A DNA stretch of 64,000 nucleotides from assembly GCA_020634895.1 (NCBI GenBank), contig JACKAV010000005.1, positions 124,001 to 188,000 on the forward strand, written 5' to 3'. How positions within the stretch are numbered: position 1 is the stretch's first letter; the number at the start of each line of letters is the position of its first letter. This document shows positions 44,730 through 53,251 of this stretch, in pieces. The notes under the pieces were generated by a model. That model searched no databases. It had not been told where the DNA came from and saw only the letters and a list, made by a program, of their open reading frames with translations. The position numbers and the translations under genes were made by a program. The DNA is from Anaerolineales bacterium (lineage in GTDB: Bacteria; Chloroflexota; Anaerolineae; Anaerolineales; Villigracilaceae).

Positions 44730-46535
44730 TTATCCGATCGGCATGATAAGCGGCAGAATGAGAAGCAGAATAATAACGAGCAATATCGTGAGCGGAATGC
44801 CCACACGCGCATAATCCTTGAAGGTATATCCACCCGCGCCCATGACCATGATGTTAACAGAATGCCCAAGCGGAGACATGAACGCCATCGAAGATGCGAT
44901 CGCCATTGCCATCGCAACACTGCGCGGCTCCATGCCGACCTTTAGGGCTGCGCTGATAGCAATCGGCGCAATGACAGTCACCGACGCGGCGCCGTTGATC
45001 ACCTGCGTAAGAAGAACCGTCAACAAGACCAGTCCGCCCAGCAAAACAAGATGACCGTATCCGCCAACATTGGCGACGATCCAATTCGCCAGGAGCGCGG
45101 CTGCGCCGGTCTTATCCAACGCAACACCGACGGGGAGCATCCCCGCCACCATGAACAGGCTGCGCCAGTCAACCGCGCGATAGACCTGGTCCATACTCAT
45201 GATGCCGATCAGCACCATCATTATTGCACCGCTGAACATAATCTCCGTGATCAGGGACGGGAAGATGACTGCCATTCCAAGCGTTGTGATCATCAACAGG
45301 ACCGTCAACCAGCCGCGCAGAGTCATACGGATAGTGGATGCCGACTCAGCCAGCAGGATCAACCCGGACTCCGTACGCAGCAAATCCAGACTTTTGGCTG
45401 GTGCCTGCAACAGCAAGCCGTCACCAAACTCCAATGCCTGATCTGCCAACCGCGTGCGGATGGAACGTCCATGCCGCCAGACTGCTAAAACCCTGGCTCC
45501 ATATTTTTGCTGGAATTGCAGGTCGCGTAAACTTTTGCCCGCAAGGTCAGAGCGGGGAGCTACCGCCGTCTCCAACAGGGAAAGGTTCGGGCTTGCAAGA
45601 TATTCATGTTTCCATTCGCCGGAGGGAAGTATTTCCAGAACCTTGTTCAACGCATCCGGAACACTATCCTCCGGGCGGGCAAGGATCAAAAGGACGTCAC
45701 CGCCTTTGAGTTTGGTTTGTGGGTCAGGCGGCAGGGTGTTCTTTCCGCGTTGGATCGACAGCACGTTCAAGTGATATTGTTCGCGTAAACCACTGTCCAT
45801 CAAGGTCGTTCCGTCCAGAGCCTGTTTTTTCAACACCGCAGCGCGCACGAAACGATCGTTCAATTGATATGTATCGAGCAACACTTCACCCGATTGCCGG
45901 TCACCTTCCTTTATACGCTGCGCAGGAGATTGCTCAGGCAAAAACTTTCTCCCCCACAAGGTAACGAACAGGATGCCCGCAAATGCCAGCGGCAGACCGA
46001 TCGGCGCAAAATCGAGCAGACCAAAACCGGGAAGGTCCACATCCCGTAAAATGCCGCTGACGATGATATTCGTTGTCGTCAGCAGGGTTGCCATGCCGCC
46101 AAGAATGGTCCCAAATGCGAGGGGCATCAGCAAGCGCGAGGAGGGTATCTTCGATCGCCGCGCCACGCCCGAGATCACCGGGAACAACAGGGAGGCAGCC
46201 GCAATGTTATTCATAAAAAGGGACAGCAATGCCCCGGCGGTCATTACGCCAAAAGTCATTCGCCGCGGACCAGCGCCGAAAAGGCGTACGATGAACGCAC
46301 CCAGCCGCTCGGTCGCGCCAGAGCGGCGTAATCCATCCGCAAGAATGAACGCAGACATCATGATGATCACCGCGGAACGGCTAAAACCGGAGAACGCCTC
46401 CTGGGGTGATAATATCCCGCTCAACCCCAGGGCAAGCATCAACAATAACGCAACAATGTCCGGGCGAAGTATGTTCCTTACAAGAAGAATTGCCGCGACC
46501 CCTAGAAACAAAAAGGTAATTTCAATTTGTGTCAT
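44730..46535 (-). CDS. SLC13-family permease with TrkA_C domains
   Basis: 601 residues. Ion transporter core in two halves of several helices each, separated by two RCK_C/TrkA_C-like cytosolic domains (for example NVLSIQRGKNTLPPDPQTKLKGGDVLLIL near 245). This architecture is typical of sodium-coupled or sulfate-type SLC13 permeases. Given the sulfur-oxidation genes immediately upstream, sulfate or sulfite movement is a reasonable guess, but the substrate cannot be read from the sequence. Co-transcribed with the DUF2270 gene. Confidence 0.82.
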   Translation of the reverse strand: MTQIEITFLFLGVAAILLVRNILRPDIVALLLMLALGLSGILSPQEAFSGFSRSAVIIMMSAFILADGLRRSGATERLGAFIVRLFGAGPRRMTFGVMTAGALLSLFMNNIAAASLLFPVISGVARRSKIPSSRLLMPLAFGTILGGMATLLTTTNIIVSGILRDVDLPGFGLLDFAPIGLPLAFAGILFVTLWGRKFLPEQSPAQRIKEGDRQSGEVLLDTYQLNDRFVRAAVLKKQALDGTTLMDSGLREQYHLNVLSIQRGKNTLPPDPQTKLKGGDVLLILARPEDSVPDALNKVLEILPSGEWKHEYLASPNLSLLETAVAPRSDLAGKSLRDLQFQQKYGARVLAVWRHGRSIRTRLADQALEFGDGLLLQAPAKSLDLLRTESGLILLAESASTIRMTLRGWLTVLLMITTLGMAVIFPSLITEIMFSGAIMMVLIGIMSMDQVYRAVDWRSLFMVAGMLPVGVALDKTGAAALLANWIVANVGGYGHLVLLGGLVLLTVLLTQVINGAASVTVIAPIAISAALKVGMEPRSVAMAMAIASSMAFMSPLGHSVNIMVMGAGGYTFKDYARVGIPLTILLVIILLLILPLIMPIG

Positions 46536-46620
46536 ATCAATATAGGCTCATGATGGCAGGTAAAGCCATACTCCTTATAGCGCGTATAAGAAGCCAGAAC
46601 AAGATACCAAAAGGTATTTC

Positions 46621-49584
46621 TTACTTTGGAAGTTTATACGCTTCTTTTACAGGCTTGAGCGGACGCGCCAGCCAATACGGGCGGCGATTTCCATCGGGGC
46701 TGACTTTATCGGCGGGTCTGGTCAGCGCCAGCCATTCGCGATATTTCTCCATCGATTTGTTCGTATCCACGAAGACATCGCCCGCTTTTTCGCCCGCGTC
46801 GGCTTTGGTGACGCTCATCACCTTTTGCAGCCAGCAGTGGACTCCGCTGATCGGGTCAGGGTGGACGGCGTGCGTGAGGTTCTGCGAGACGCCGACTTCG
46901 CTCCACCAGATGCGGCTGGTATCCGGGTCAGACGAGTCCCATGCTTTTGCGCCGTGCAGCACACGCAAGAGGAAACCGCCTTTGCCGTCGTCGTTAATTT
47001 CCACAAGATTTGACGCACCGCGATTCACGCCTTCACCTTCCTTCAACCGGAAACGCCCGAGGTGATGACTGATGGCGATGATGCCGGGCTTGATTCCTTC
47101 CGTTACCCAAACACTATCCACAAAGTAGCCAATTTCCGTTTGAACTTTGGCAAGGTCGCCCGTGGTCACGCCGATGCGTTGAGCGTCTTCGGGGTTCATC
47201 CAGATCGGGTTCTTGTGCGAGATTTCATACAACCACTTCGCATTTGCCGAGCGGGTGTGGATCAATGTCGGCAGACGGAAGTTGGGCAGCAGGATCATCT
47301 CACCTTTGGAGCGGTCAATGTTATCGGGGTGAACGTGACTCTTGACCGACCACGGAATGACGTTCTCTTTTTCGCTCCAGCCCCAGTTGGCGAGCGTGTC
47401 GCTGAAGAACTCCAGTTTTTTGGAGGGAGTATCAAACCCGGGGGAGATCACACCGTCTACGGCAAGACCAACCACCTGTCCGTCTTTTGAGGCGCGGTTG
47501 AATTCGTCCACTTGGTAATCGGCGGCTTTGCCCAAATCCTTTGCGAAGGGCGTGTAATTTTCCTTCTTCACTTCAAAGGCGCCGTACTTGCGCATGTAAT
47601 CAAGCGGAGTCAAATTTTCTTTTGCGGCGGCTTCGGGCAGACCGGGCACGGAGTTCTCGAAAATCCAACGATAGTATTCTTCAACCGTGATGATCTCACC
47701 TTTGCGGTACGGGCTTTCAAACCACTGACGAATGCCGAGCGAACCATCCGGGTCCATGTGCGCGGAAAGTTGAATCCACCATTCGTTCTCTTCCCAGACT
47801 TCGCCCGGGTTGGCTTGGTAGGTGAAATCGACCTTGATGCCTGCACGTTCCATCGCCACGCGGCGCACCGGCTGGCGGAATCCGATCCACTGACCGGCAT
47901 GGGTTTCCTGACTAAGCAGGTCATGGCGTTCGGGTCCGTGACCCATCGGCAGGACGTAATCGGCATACCAGGCGGTTTCGTTCCATGTCGGCGTAAGCGC
48001 CACATAGCATTTTATTTTTGATTCATCCTTGAGCGCCTTGAGCCACATGAAGCCATCGGGGTTGACCCACAGCGGGTTGTAGACGCGGGTGAAATAAACA
48101 TCGATGTCGCCGCGACCTTCTTCGAGCATGTGCGGCAGAAGGATGGACATTTCGTAATGCGCGAGCGGATACTCGATGGGGTAATGCAGTTCGTTCCATG
48201 TTTCGGGAGCGGGTGCGCCTTTGAACGGCTTGGGCACAAACTTGTTCCAGCCGGTCATGGAGGTGCCGCCCTTGTTGCCGATGCTGCCGGTCAACACGTT
48301 GAGGAAAAGCAGACAGCGCGAAACCTGCCACCCGCCGAGGTTGCCCACGCTGGCGCTGCGCCAAACATGCGTGGCGAGTTTGCCTTCACAGTTGGCAACG
48401 TATTTTGCGGCAAGTTCAATGCGGTCAATGGAGACCTGTGATTCCTGCGCGGCGCGTTCAAAGGTGTATTCGGAGTAAAGGTCTTTGAGGAGGCGGTCAA
48501 ACAGGGGGAAAAGTTTCAGGTTCCAGGTTTCAGGTGTCAGACGTTGTCCTGAGCTTGTCGAAGGATCGGAGGAAGCGAGTGCGCTTCGAATCTCCGCCGA
48601 CAACTGCTCGCTGTTTACTGATAACTGTCCACTGGCTACTGCTCTCAGTGTTTCCTGCCAATTCACCCATTTCCGCATGAAATCTTTGTCGTACAAGTCA
48701 TTTTGAATCAGATGATTCGCAATCGCAAGCAGGACGGTATTCTCACTGCCCGGGTAAGTCGGCAGCCAGGCATCGCTCATGGATGCAGTGTTCGAGAGGC
48801 GCGGGTCAAAGGTGATGATCTTCGCGCCGTCGGTCTTGGCTTCCATGATGCGCTGAGCGTGCGGGTTGAAGTAATGTCCCGTTTCGAGATGGCTGGAGAT
48901 GAGCAGGATGACGCGCGAGTTGGCATAGTCCGGGCTGGGGCGATCCTGCCCAAGCCAGAAGTTGTAACCAGCGCGGGAAGACGAAGAGCAGATATTGGTA
49001 TGGCTGTTGTGTCCATCCATGCCCCAGGATTGAATCACGCGATTGGTGTATCCATCTTCGCCGGGGCGACCGACGTGATAGACCACGCCATTCGGGCGGC
49101 GCTTCTTGCTCTCGCGCATCTTCTCTGAAATTTCAGATAAAGCCTGATTCCAGGAGATACGTTCCCATTTGCCTTCACCGCGTTTACCGACTCTCTTCAG
49201 CGGATACAAGATCCGCTCCGGGTCGTAGACCTGGTTATGGGTTGCTGGACCCTTAGCACAGTTTCGTCCGCGGCTGCCTGGGTGGACGGGGTTGCCTTCA
49301 AACTTGCGGACTTCGTAGGTATCCTTGTCCACATAGGCAAGAAGCCCGCAACCCGATTCGCAATTGAAGCACAGGGTCGGTACAAGGGTGTAATTCCGCG
49401 CTACACGCTTGGGCCACTCTTTGCCGTCCCATTCCGTCCAGTTATCCCACACGTCGGCGGGCGGGTACTGGCTGATGCGTCCATCGGGATGGACGACCTC
49501 GGTCAATTTGATGGGTTTGCGCTCGCTCGAAGCGAATTGCGGAACAGCCGTTCCAGCAGAAGTTTTAGGTGCAGTTTTTTTCAT
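46621..49584 (-). CDS. Molybdopterin oxidoreductase, Soe/Psr-like catalytic subunit
   Basis: 987 residues of the DMSO reductase family. N-terminal 4Fe-4S binding LCFNCESGCGLLAY ... GRNCAKG, then TNICSSSS around residue 197, where a Cys may bind molybdenum. No Tat signal peptide or hydrophobic start, so it probably stays in the cytoplasm like SoeA, unlike PsrA/PhsA/TtrA. Followed by the FeS-NrfD subunit, as in SoeABC. Sulfite oxidation to sulfate is the likely role given its neighbours, but polysulfide reduction is possible. Residues about 314-358 are a translated spacer repeat. Confidence 0.82.
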   Translation of the reverse strand: MKKTAPKTSAGTAVPQFASSERKPIKLTEVVHPDGRISQYPPADVWDNWTEWDGKEWPKRVARNYTLVPTLCFNCESGCGLLAYVDKDTYEVRKFEGNPVHPGSRGRNCAKGPATHNQVYDPERILYPLKRVGKRGEGKWERISWNQALSEISEKMRESKKRRPNGVVYHVGRPGEDGYTNRVIQSWGMDGHNSHTNICSSSSRAGYNFWLGQDRPSPDYANSRVILLISSHLETGHYFNPHAQRIMEAKTDGAKIITFDPRLSNTASMSDAWLPTYPGSENTVLLAIANHLIQNDLYDKDFMRKWVNWQETLRAVASGQLSVNSEQLSAEIRSALASSDPSTSSGQRLTPETWNLKLFPLFDRLLKDLYSEYTFERAAQESQVSIDRIELAAKYVANCEGKLATHVWRSASVGNLGGWQVSRCLLFLNVLTGSIGNKGGTSMTGWNKFVPKPFKGAPAPETWNELHYPIEYPLAHYEMSILLPHMLEEGRGDIDVYFTRVYNPLWVNPDGFMWLKALKDESKIKCYVALTPTWNETAWYADYVLPMGHGPERHDLLSQETHAGQWIGFRQPVRRVAMERAGIKVDFTYQANPGEVWEENEWWIQLSAHMDPDGSLGIRQWFESPYRKGEIITVEEYYRWIFENSVPGLPEAAAKENLTPLDYMRKYGAFEVKKENYTPFAKDLGKAADYQVDEFNRASKDGQVVGLAVDGVISPGFDTPSKKLEFFSDTLANWGWSEKENVIPWSVKSHVHPDNIDRSKGEMILLPNFRLPTLIHTRSANAKWLYEISHKNPIWMNPEDAQRIGVTTGDLAKVQTEIGYFVDSVWVTEGIKPGIIAISHHLGRFRLKEGEGVNRGASNLVEINDDGKGGFLLRVLHGAKAWDSSDPDTSRIWWSEVGVSQNLTHAVHPDPISGVHCWLQKVMSVTKADAGEKAGDVFVDTNKSMEKYREWLALTRPADKVSPDGNRRPYWLARPLKPVKEAYKLPK
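48513..48645 (-). repeat. Spacer-type repeats inserted in frame in the Mo-enzyme gene
   Basis: The coding strand here reads cagtggacagttatcagtaa..., then a ttgtcctgagcttgtcgaagg-type stretch and tttcaggttccaggtttcagg, the same short units seen between genes elsewhere in this window. They add about 45 residues (SGQLSVNSEQLS, DPSTSSGQRL, ETWNLKLFP) without breaking the frame. Confidence 0.72.
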
Positions 49585-49586
49585 AA

Positions 49587-49676
49587 GGTCTCAAGTTTCA
49601 TGTTTCAGGTTGAAGGTTGACAGTCGCAGGTTACAGTTGAAAACCTTAAACATTCAACCTGTAACCTTCAACCGAT
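49587..49676. repeat. Dispersed spacer repeat (caggttgaaggtt family)
   Basis: Between the two Mo-enzyme genes: tcaagtttcatgtttcaggttgaaggttgac ... attcaacctgtaaccttcaacc, which folds back on itself (ggttgaaggtt/aaccttcaacc). Confidence 0.7.
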
Positions 49677-51317
49677 TTACGAATTCGGAATATGCTGAGG
49701 CGCCATCACGAAGGCGTATTCATAAAAGAACAAGCCGACGAGCGAGGCAAGAACTGCCACAGGAAGAGCGGGAGCAAAGACAATCATCAACGCCAACGGA
49801 ATGACGTGTCCAAGGGCAATGCCGCCCCACCAGTAGTGGTTGCGGAATTTGCCGTGTGTCATTTCACGCGAGGCAAGCAGCGCCGTGTTGGTGGGGTACG
49901 AGTTGAGTTTGCCCGCGAAGGTCATCAATAAATTGAGCGCGATGCTGACAGGGAAGAGAACCGTGAGCATGGCAGTCAGGTCTGCGGGGAAGTTGACGAA
50001 CAGGTTCAAGACGAAGAACACGCCGCTTGCCACCATTGCAGATTGGGAAAGCAACTGGAACGGCAGCAGGTTGTTCTGCCACATGTCGCGCCCCTCGGCT
50101 TGACCGAGCAGAAAGGCGGTGTAGATGACCACACCCAACGCAAACGGGAAGACGATCCACGCGGCGATGGGGCGAATGCCAGCGGCAAAATCTGCGGGGA
50201 GGATGCCCCAGTGTGAGCCTGCCTCAAGCAGCCACCAAAGCCCCGCTACGGCGGTAAACGTGACCATGATGTACGCGCCGCGTGCCACCCAGGATTTCCA
50301 CTGCGGGCGCAGGAGGATGTTCAAGAAGCGGGTCGGCTGTGAAAGGTCTTTAATGAGCAGGATGGTTGTCGCGAGCATGAAGACCATCGCAGTGAAACCG
50401 GCAGCGAGGAAGGTTGCAGAGTCAAAGCTGAAGAGTCCGAACATTGTGCCGAGGCTCAACAGCATGAAGATTCCGCCTGCGATGCTCTTGGTCACGAGAT
50501 ACGAAGGCAGTTCCCAATGCCAGTTGATCTTGTGTTGGGCGGTGTAGGCGGTTTGAACCATGTGCTCGGCAACACGTCCGCCGAATTGAATGGGACCGTT
50601 GAGCGGCTCACCCTGAGTCTGCGGGGTGCGGATGGATGTGCCGGATTTGGATTTCAGGACGGGCAGGGCAATTGCGCCGCGCTCGTAGGCAGAGACGTTC
50701 TGCTCGGTCACACGGTCTGCCCACATGTACGAGTCGTGAGTCTGTGTGGCAGAGGGGTGAAGCGACCAATCGTTGCCCTGAATGTAGAAGAGTTTGGGAC
50801 CCGTACCCTGTTCCGGCTTGCGAACGGTCACTTGAGAAGTAGCCAGCTTCCGGCTTATTTCTGAGGCGGGGTCGTTCAAATCGCCGGCAAGGATCGCATG
50901 TTCGGGGCAAACCACCACGCAGGCGGGTTCCAATCCCACATCAATGCGGTGCGCACAGAAGGTGCATTTGGCAGCGGTGTTGGTTTCGGGGTCGAGGTAG
51001 ATCGAGTCGTAGGGGCAGGCTTGCATACAGGATTTGCAGCCGATGCAAACGCTGGGGTCGAACTCGACGATGCCGTCTTCGCGCTGGTACATGGCGGTGA
51101 CGGGGCAGATGCGCACGCAGGGCGGGTTGACGCAGTGGTTGCAGCGCGTCACTTGAAAGCGGCGGCGCACATCGGGGTAGGAACCCGTTTCCACATACTT
51201 GACCCATGTGCGGTACACACCCAGCGGCACCTGATTTTCAGATTTGCACGCGGTGCTGCATGCGTGACATCCAATACATTTGCTTTGGTCGATAAGAAAG
51301 CCGTAGTTTTGTGTCAT
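49677..51317 (-). CDS. FeS electron-transfer and NrfD-type membrane subunit fusion
   Basis: 546 residues. Residues 1-190 are a four-cluster ferredoxin (CIGCHACSTACKSE, CNHCVNPPCVRICP, CIGCKSCMQACP, CTFCAHRIDVGLEPACVVVCP), the Psr/Dms/SoeB type. Residues ~270-546 contain eight or so helices of NrfD/PsrC type (FLNILLRPQWKSWVARGAY near 335). In most Soe or Psr complexes these are separate SoeB and SoeC; here they are fused. It would carry electrons from the Mo subunit to menaquinone. Starts at ATG 51317. Confidence 0.87.
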   Translation of the reverse strand: MTQNYGFLIDQSKCIGCHACSTACKSENQVPLGVYRTWVKYVETGSYPDVRRRFQVTRCNHCVNPPCVRICPVTAMYQREDGIVEFDPSVCIGCKSCMQACPYDSIYLDPETNTAAKCTFCAHRIDVGLEPACVVVCPEHAILAGDLNDPASEISRKLATSQVTVRKPEQGTGPKLFYIQGNDWSLHPSATQTHDSYMWADRVTEQNVSAYERGAIALPVLKSKSGTSIRTPQTQGEPLNGPIQFGGRVAEHMVQTAYTAQHKINWHWELPSYLVTKSIAGGIFMLLSLGTMFGLFSFDSATFLAAGFTAMVFMLATTILLIKDLSQPTRFLNILLRPQWKSWVARGAYIMVTFTAVAGLWWLLEAGSHWGILPADFAAGIRPIAAWIVFPFALGVVIYTAFLLGQAEGRDMWQNNLLPFQLLSQSAMVASGVFFVLNLFVNFPADLTAMLTVLFPVSIALNLLMTFAGKLNSYPTNTALLASREMTHGKFRNHYWWGGIALGHVIPLALMIVFAPALPVAVLASLVGLFFYEYAFVMAPQHIPNS

Positions 51318-51335
51318 TAATTGAAAAACCTTTTA

Positions 51336-51385
51336 ACCACAGATAAATGGGATAAGTTCATCAAAAATCCGTGTTTATCTGTGGT
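51336..51385. repeat. Spacer inverted repeat (accacagataaa)
   Basis: accacagataaa and tttatctgtggt bracket a 26-base loop between the lplA and FeS-NrfD genes; a common intergenic stem, not an obvious terminator. Confidence 0.55.
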
Positions 51386-51391
51386 GAATCA

Positions 51392-52480
51392 TTAAGCGGC
51401 TTGCGGAGGATTGATCGCGTTCATGATGGCGGTCGTAAAGTCGGCGGGGGTAACTCCGGGCGACTGAATGTTCAAACGGTAATACGCCTCTTCGATCTTG
51501 GATTTGAGATTCTCAGGCGTGGCAGCCACACCGCGCAGGGATTGCTCGAGCGCGCCGAGAGCGAAGACGGGCAGCAATGTGAAATCGCCGGAGATGGTGA
51601 CGTCGTCAATGCGACCCTCACGCAGACGGGCGATGATGCGGATCAATCCGCCCTGTGCCTTGAATGCCGCTTCGACGATGTGTACGTCCTGATGAATTTT
51701 CACGCCAGCCTGCTGCTTGAGCTGACCTTTTTGATGGAGCCATTCATCCGAGACAAAGCGTTCATCGATCTCTTTTGCCATCGCTTCTTCTTTGGCAGTC
51801 CATTCACCTTCGTAGACTTCCGCGCCAAAGGCTTCAGAGACCTTCTTCATATAGAGGTCCTTCACCATGACACGGTCGGGCGTGGAACCAAGCTGCTCAG
51901 ACATGGTGGTCATGTAGGCTTCAAGCGACTCGAAAATTTTGTCGCGCATTTTCTCCGAAGGGACTTTGAGAACCTGCGACATGGTCTTCTTATCGAAGGT
52001 GTACATCAGGCTGCCGACGAGGATTTCCGCAATACCCATCTGCGCCGCGCCCGTGCCGCCGATCTTCTTGCCGTTGACGTGAACGTCGTTGATCGGACGC
52101 AGGTTGGCGGGAATACCCAATTCCTGATACGTGGCAACCAGCGGATCGATATAAAGTTTGAAGCGTTCTTCGAGAGTTACAGGCAGGTCTTCCTTGTGGA
52201 AGATCCACTGCGTAAAGAGTTGACCGTTGTCCAAAAAGACCGCGCCGCCGCCCACTTCACGGCGGTAGACGGGCAGGTTATGCTGCGTGCAGTAATCCAG
52301 GTCCACTTCCTTTTGGATGTCCTGATGATAACCAACGCACACATACGGCGCATTCGGCGAGACCATGATGATGGTATTGGGCGTCTCCTTCGTCATTGCG
52401 TACCCAACCGCATGGTAAACGGTCTGGGAGCGGAGCGGAGATACGTTCTCCATATAAAGCAAACGGATTTTCTTGGACAT
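51392..52480 (-). CDS. lplA: Lipoate-protein ligase, bidomain
   Basis: 362 residues. Lipoate ligase fold with RREVGGGAVFLDNGQLFTQWIF and NDVHVNGKKIGGTGAAQ; the C-terminal ~100 residues form the LplA_C domain. Attaches lipoate to a lipoyl domain using ATP. Gene order next to two lipoate-binding protein genes suggests it lipoylates those, as the dedicated ligase (sLplA) does in sHdr organisms, rather than general 2-oxoacid dehydrogenases. Confidence 0.88.
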   Translation of the reverse strand: MSKKIRLLYMENVSPLRSQTVYHAVGYAMTKETPNTIIMVSPNAPYVCVGYHQDIQKEVDLDYCTQHNLPVYRREVGGGAVFLDNGQLFTQWIFHKEDLPVTLEERFKLYIDPLVATYQELGIPANLRPINDVHVNGKKIGGTGAAQMGIAEILVGSLMYTFDKKTMSQVLKVPSEKMRDKIFESLEAYMTTMSEQLGSTPDRVMVKDLYMKKVSEAFGAEVYEGEWTAKEEAMAKEIDERFVSDEWLHQKGQLKQQAGVKIHQDVHIVEAAFKAQGGLIRIIARLREGRIDDVTISGDFTLLPVFALGALEQSLRGVAATPENLKSKIEEAYYRLNIQSPGVTPADFTTAIMNAINPPQAA

Positions 52481-52505
52481 TGGGCTTCTCCTCTAAGTTT
52501 TATTT

Positions 52506-52598
52506 GTCATTGCGATGTGGTTTTGGAGTCACAGCGAAGCAATCTCCCTGTACATTTAGAGATTGCTTCGGGCGGAAGACCACCGCCCTCGCAATGAC
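52506..52598. repeat. Dispersed palindromic element (gtcattgcga family)
   Basis: gtcattgc at one end pairs with gcaatgac at the other; internal gaagcaatctc/gagattgcttc arms also pair. A second copy is at 60812-60902. Confidence 0.75.
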
Positions 52599-52607
52599 GA
52601 ACACAGT

Positions 52608-53054
52608 CTAATCAATGCATCTCAAACAATTAACTTTCAATTCCTGTATGCGTGCCTTGTATTTCTCGGCAGCTTCATCCCCCGTTACCAGATGATCCCG
52701 TTCATGTTCGAGATCCGTTGGTCTTACTTTGACGAGCCAGCCGGTTGTGTACGGCTCTTTATTTGCCAGCAGGATGTTCTCTGCAAACCCGGCGTAATTG
52801 GTCTCCACGATCTCGCAGGAGAACGGCGCAGGGAACGGTCCCACCCACTTGGCGGATTCGATCGTTGCCAGCGCCTTGCCCTGCGCCACCTGTTTCCCCA
52901 CGTCGCGGAAACTGACGGCTGCGAATTTGCCACAGCGCGTCTGCGCCACATCGGTCATGCCGAGGGTCGCGATATCACCATCGAAGCGGATCCATACATC
53001 GCGTTCGACGTCGTAGTACAGGTCTTCGGGAATATCACAGGCGTAGTAGATCAC
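52608..53054 (-). CDS. Lipoate-binding protein (GcvH-like), copy 1
   Basis: 148 residues. A lipoyl-domain protein with the attachment Lys in ATIESAKWVGPFPAP near residue 69. True GcvH has ESVKAVS-type sites; the KWVGP form is what I associate with LbpA of sulfur-oxidising sHdr systems. The C-terminal tail ends with two Cys (NCLRCID). Likely carries sulfur on the lipoate thiols in the pathway. Starts at ATG 53054; a GC-rich hairpin lies upstream (53078-53113). Confidence 0.85.
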   Translation of the reverse strand: MIYYACDIPEDLYYDVERDVWIRFDGDIATLGMTDVAQTRCGKFAAVSFRDVGKQVAQGKALATIESAKWVGPFPAPFSCEIVETNYAGFAENILLANKEPYTTGWLVKVRPTDLEHERDHLVTGDEAAEKYKARIQELKVNCLRCID

Positions 53055-53077
53055 TGAAAACGGTCACCTCAATTCGT

Positions 53078-53118
53078 GGGCGGCTCCTCCCCTTTTACGG
53101 CGAAGAGCCGCCCATTTT
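53078..53118. other. GC hairpin inside the operon
   Basis: gggcggctc (53078) pairs with gagccgccc (53105). A T run follows on the plus strand only, the wrong side for these minus-strand genes, so it may be an mRNA processing or stability hairpin rather than a terminator. Confidence 0.45.
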
Positions 53119-53119
53119 T

Positions 53120-53242
53120 TTATCGTCGCTTGCTCTGCACAGCCACCGTGTAAACCTTGAGGTTCAACACGATGAAGCGCCATAATTGATACAGTTTAAA
53201 GTTCATCCAAAACTTTTCGGATTTGGAAAATTCCTGTTCCAT
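53120..53242 (-). CDS. 40-residue small protein downstream of SQR-like gene
   Basis: MEQEFSKSEKFWMNFKLYQL followed by a hydrophobic, aromatic stretch (WRFIVLNLKVYTV) and a basic end. The ATG at 53242 is 9 bases after the flavoprotein stop, behind a GGAG sequence. Could be a membrane anchor or subunit of the SQR-like enzyme. Confidence 0.6.
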   Translation of the reverse strand: MEQEFSKSEKFWMNFKLYQLWRFIVLNLKVYTVAVQSKRR

Positions 53243-53251
53243 GTCATTCTC

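Noticed and set aside
48513..48645. Possible frameshift or pseudogene in the Mo-enzyme gene because of the odd segment
   Set aside because: The frame stays open through it and all motifs on both sides are intact, so it is an in-frame insertion.
53078..53118. Operon terminator after the 40-residue gene
   Set aside because: The T run lies on the plus-strand side, the wrong orientation for the minus-strand operon.
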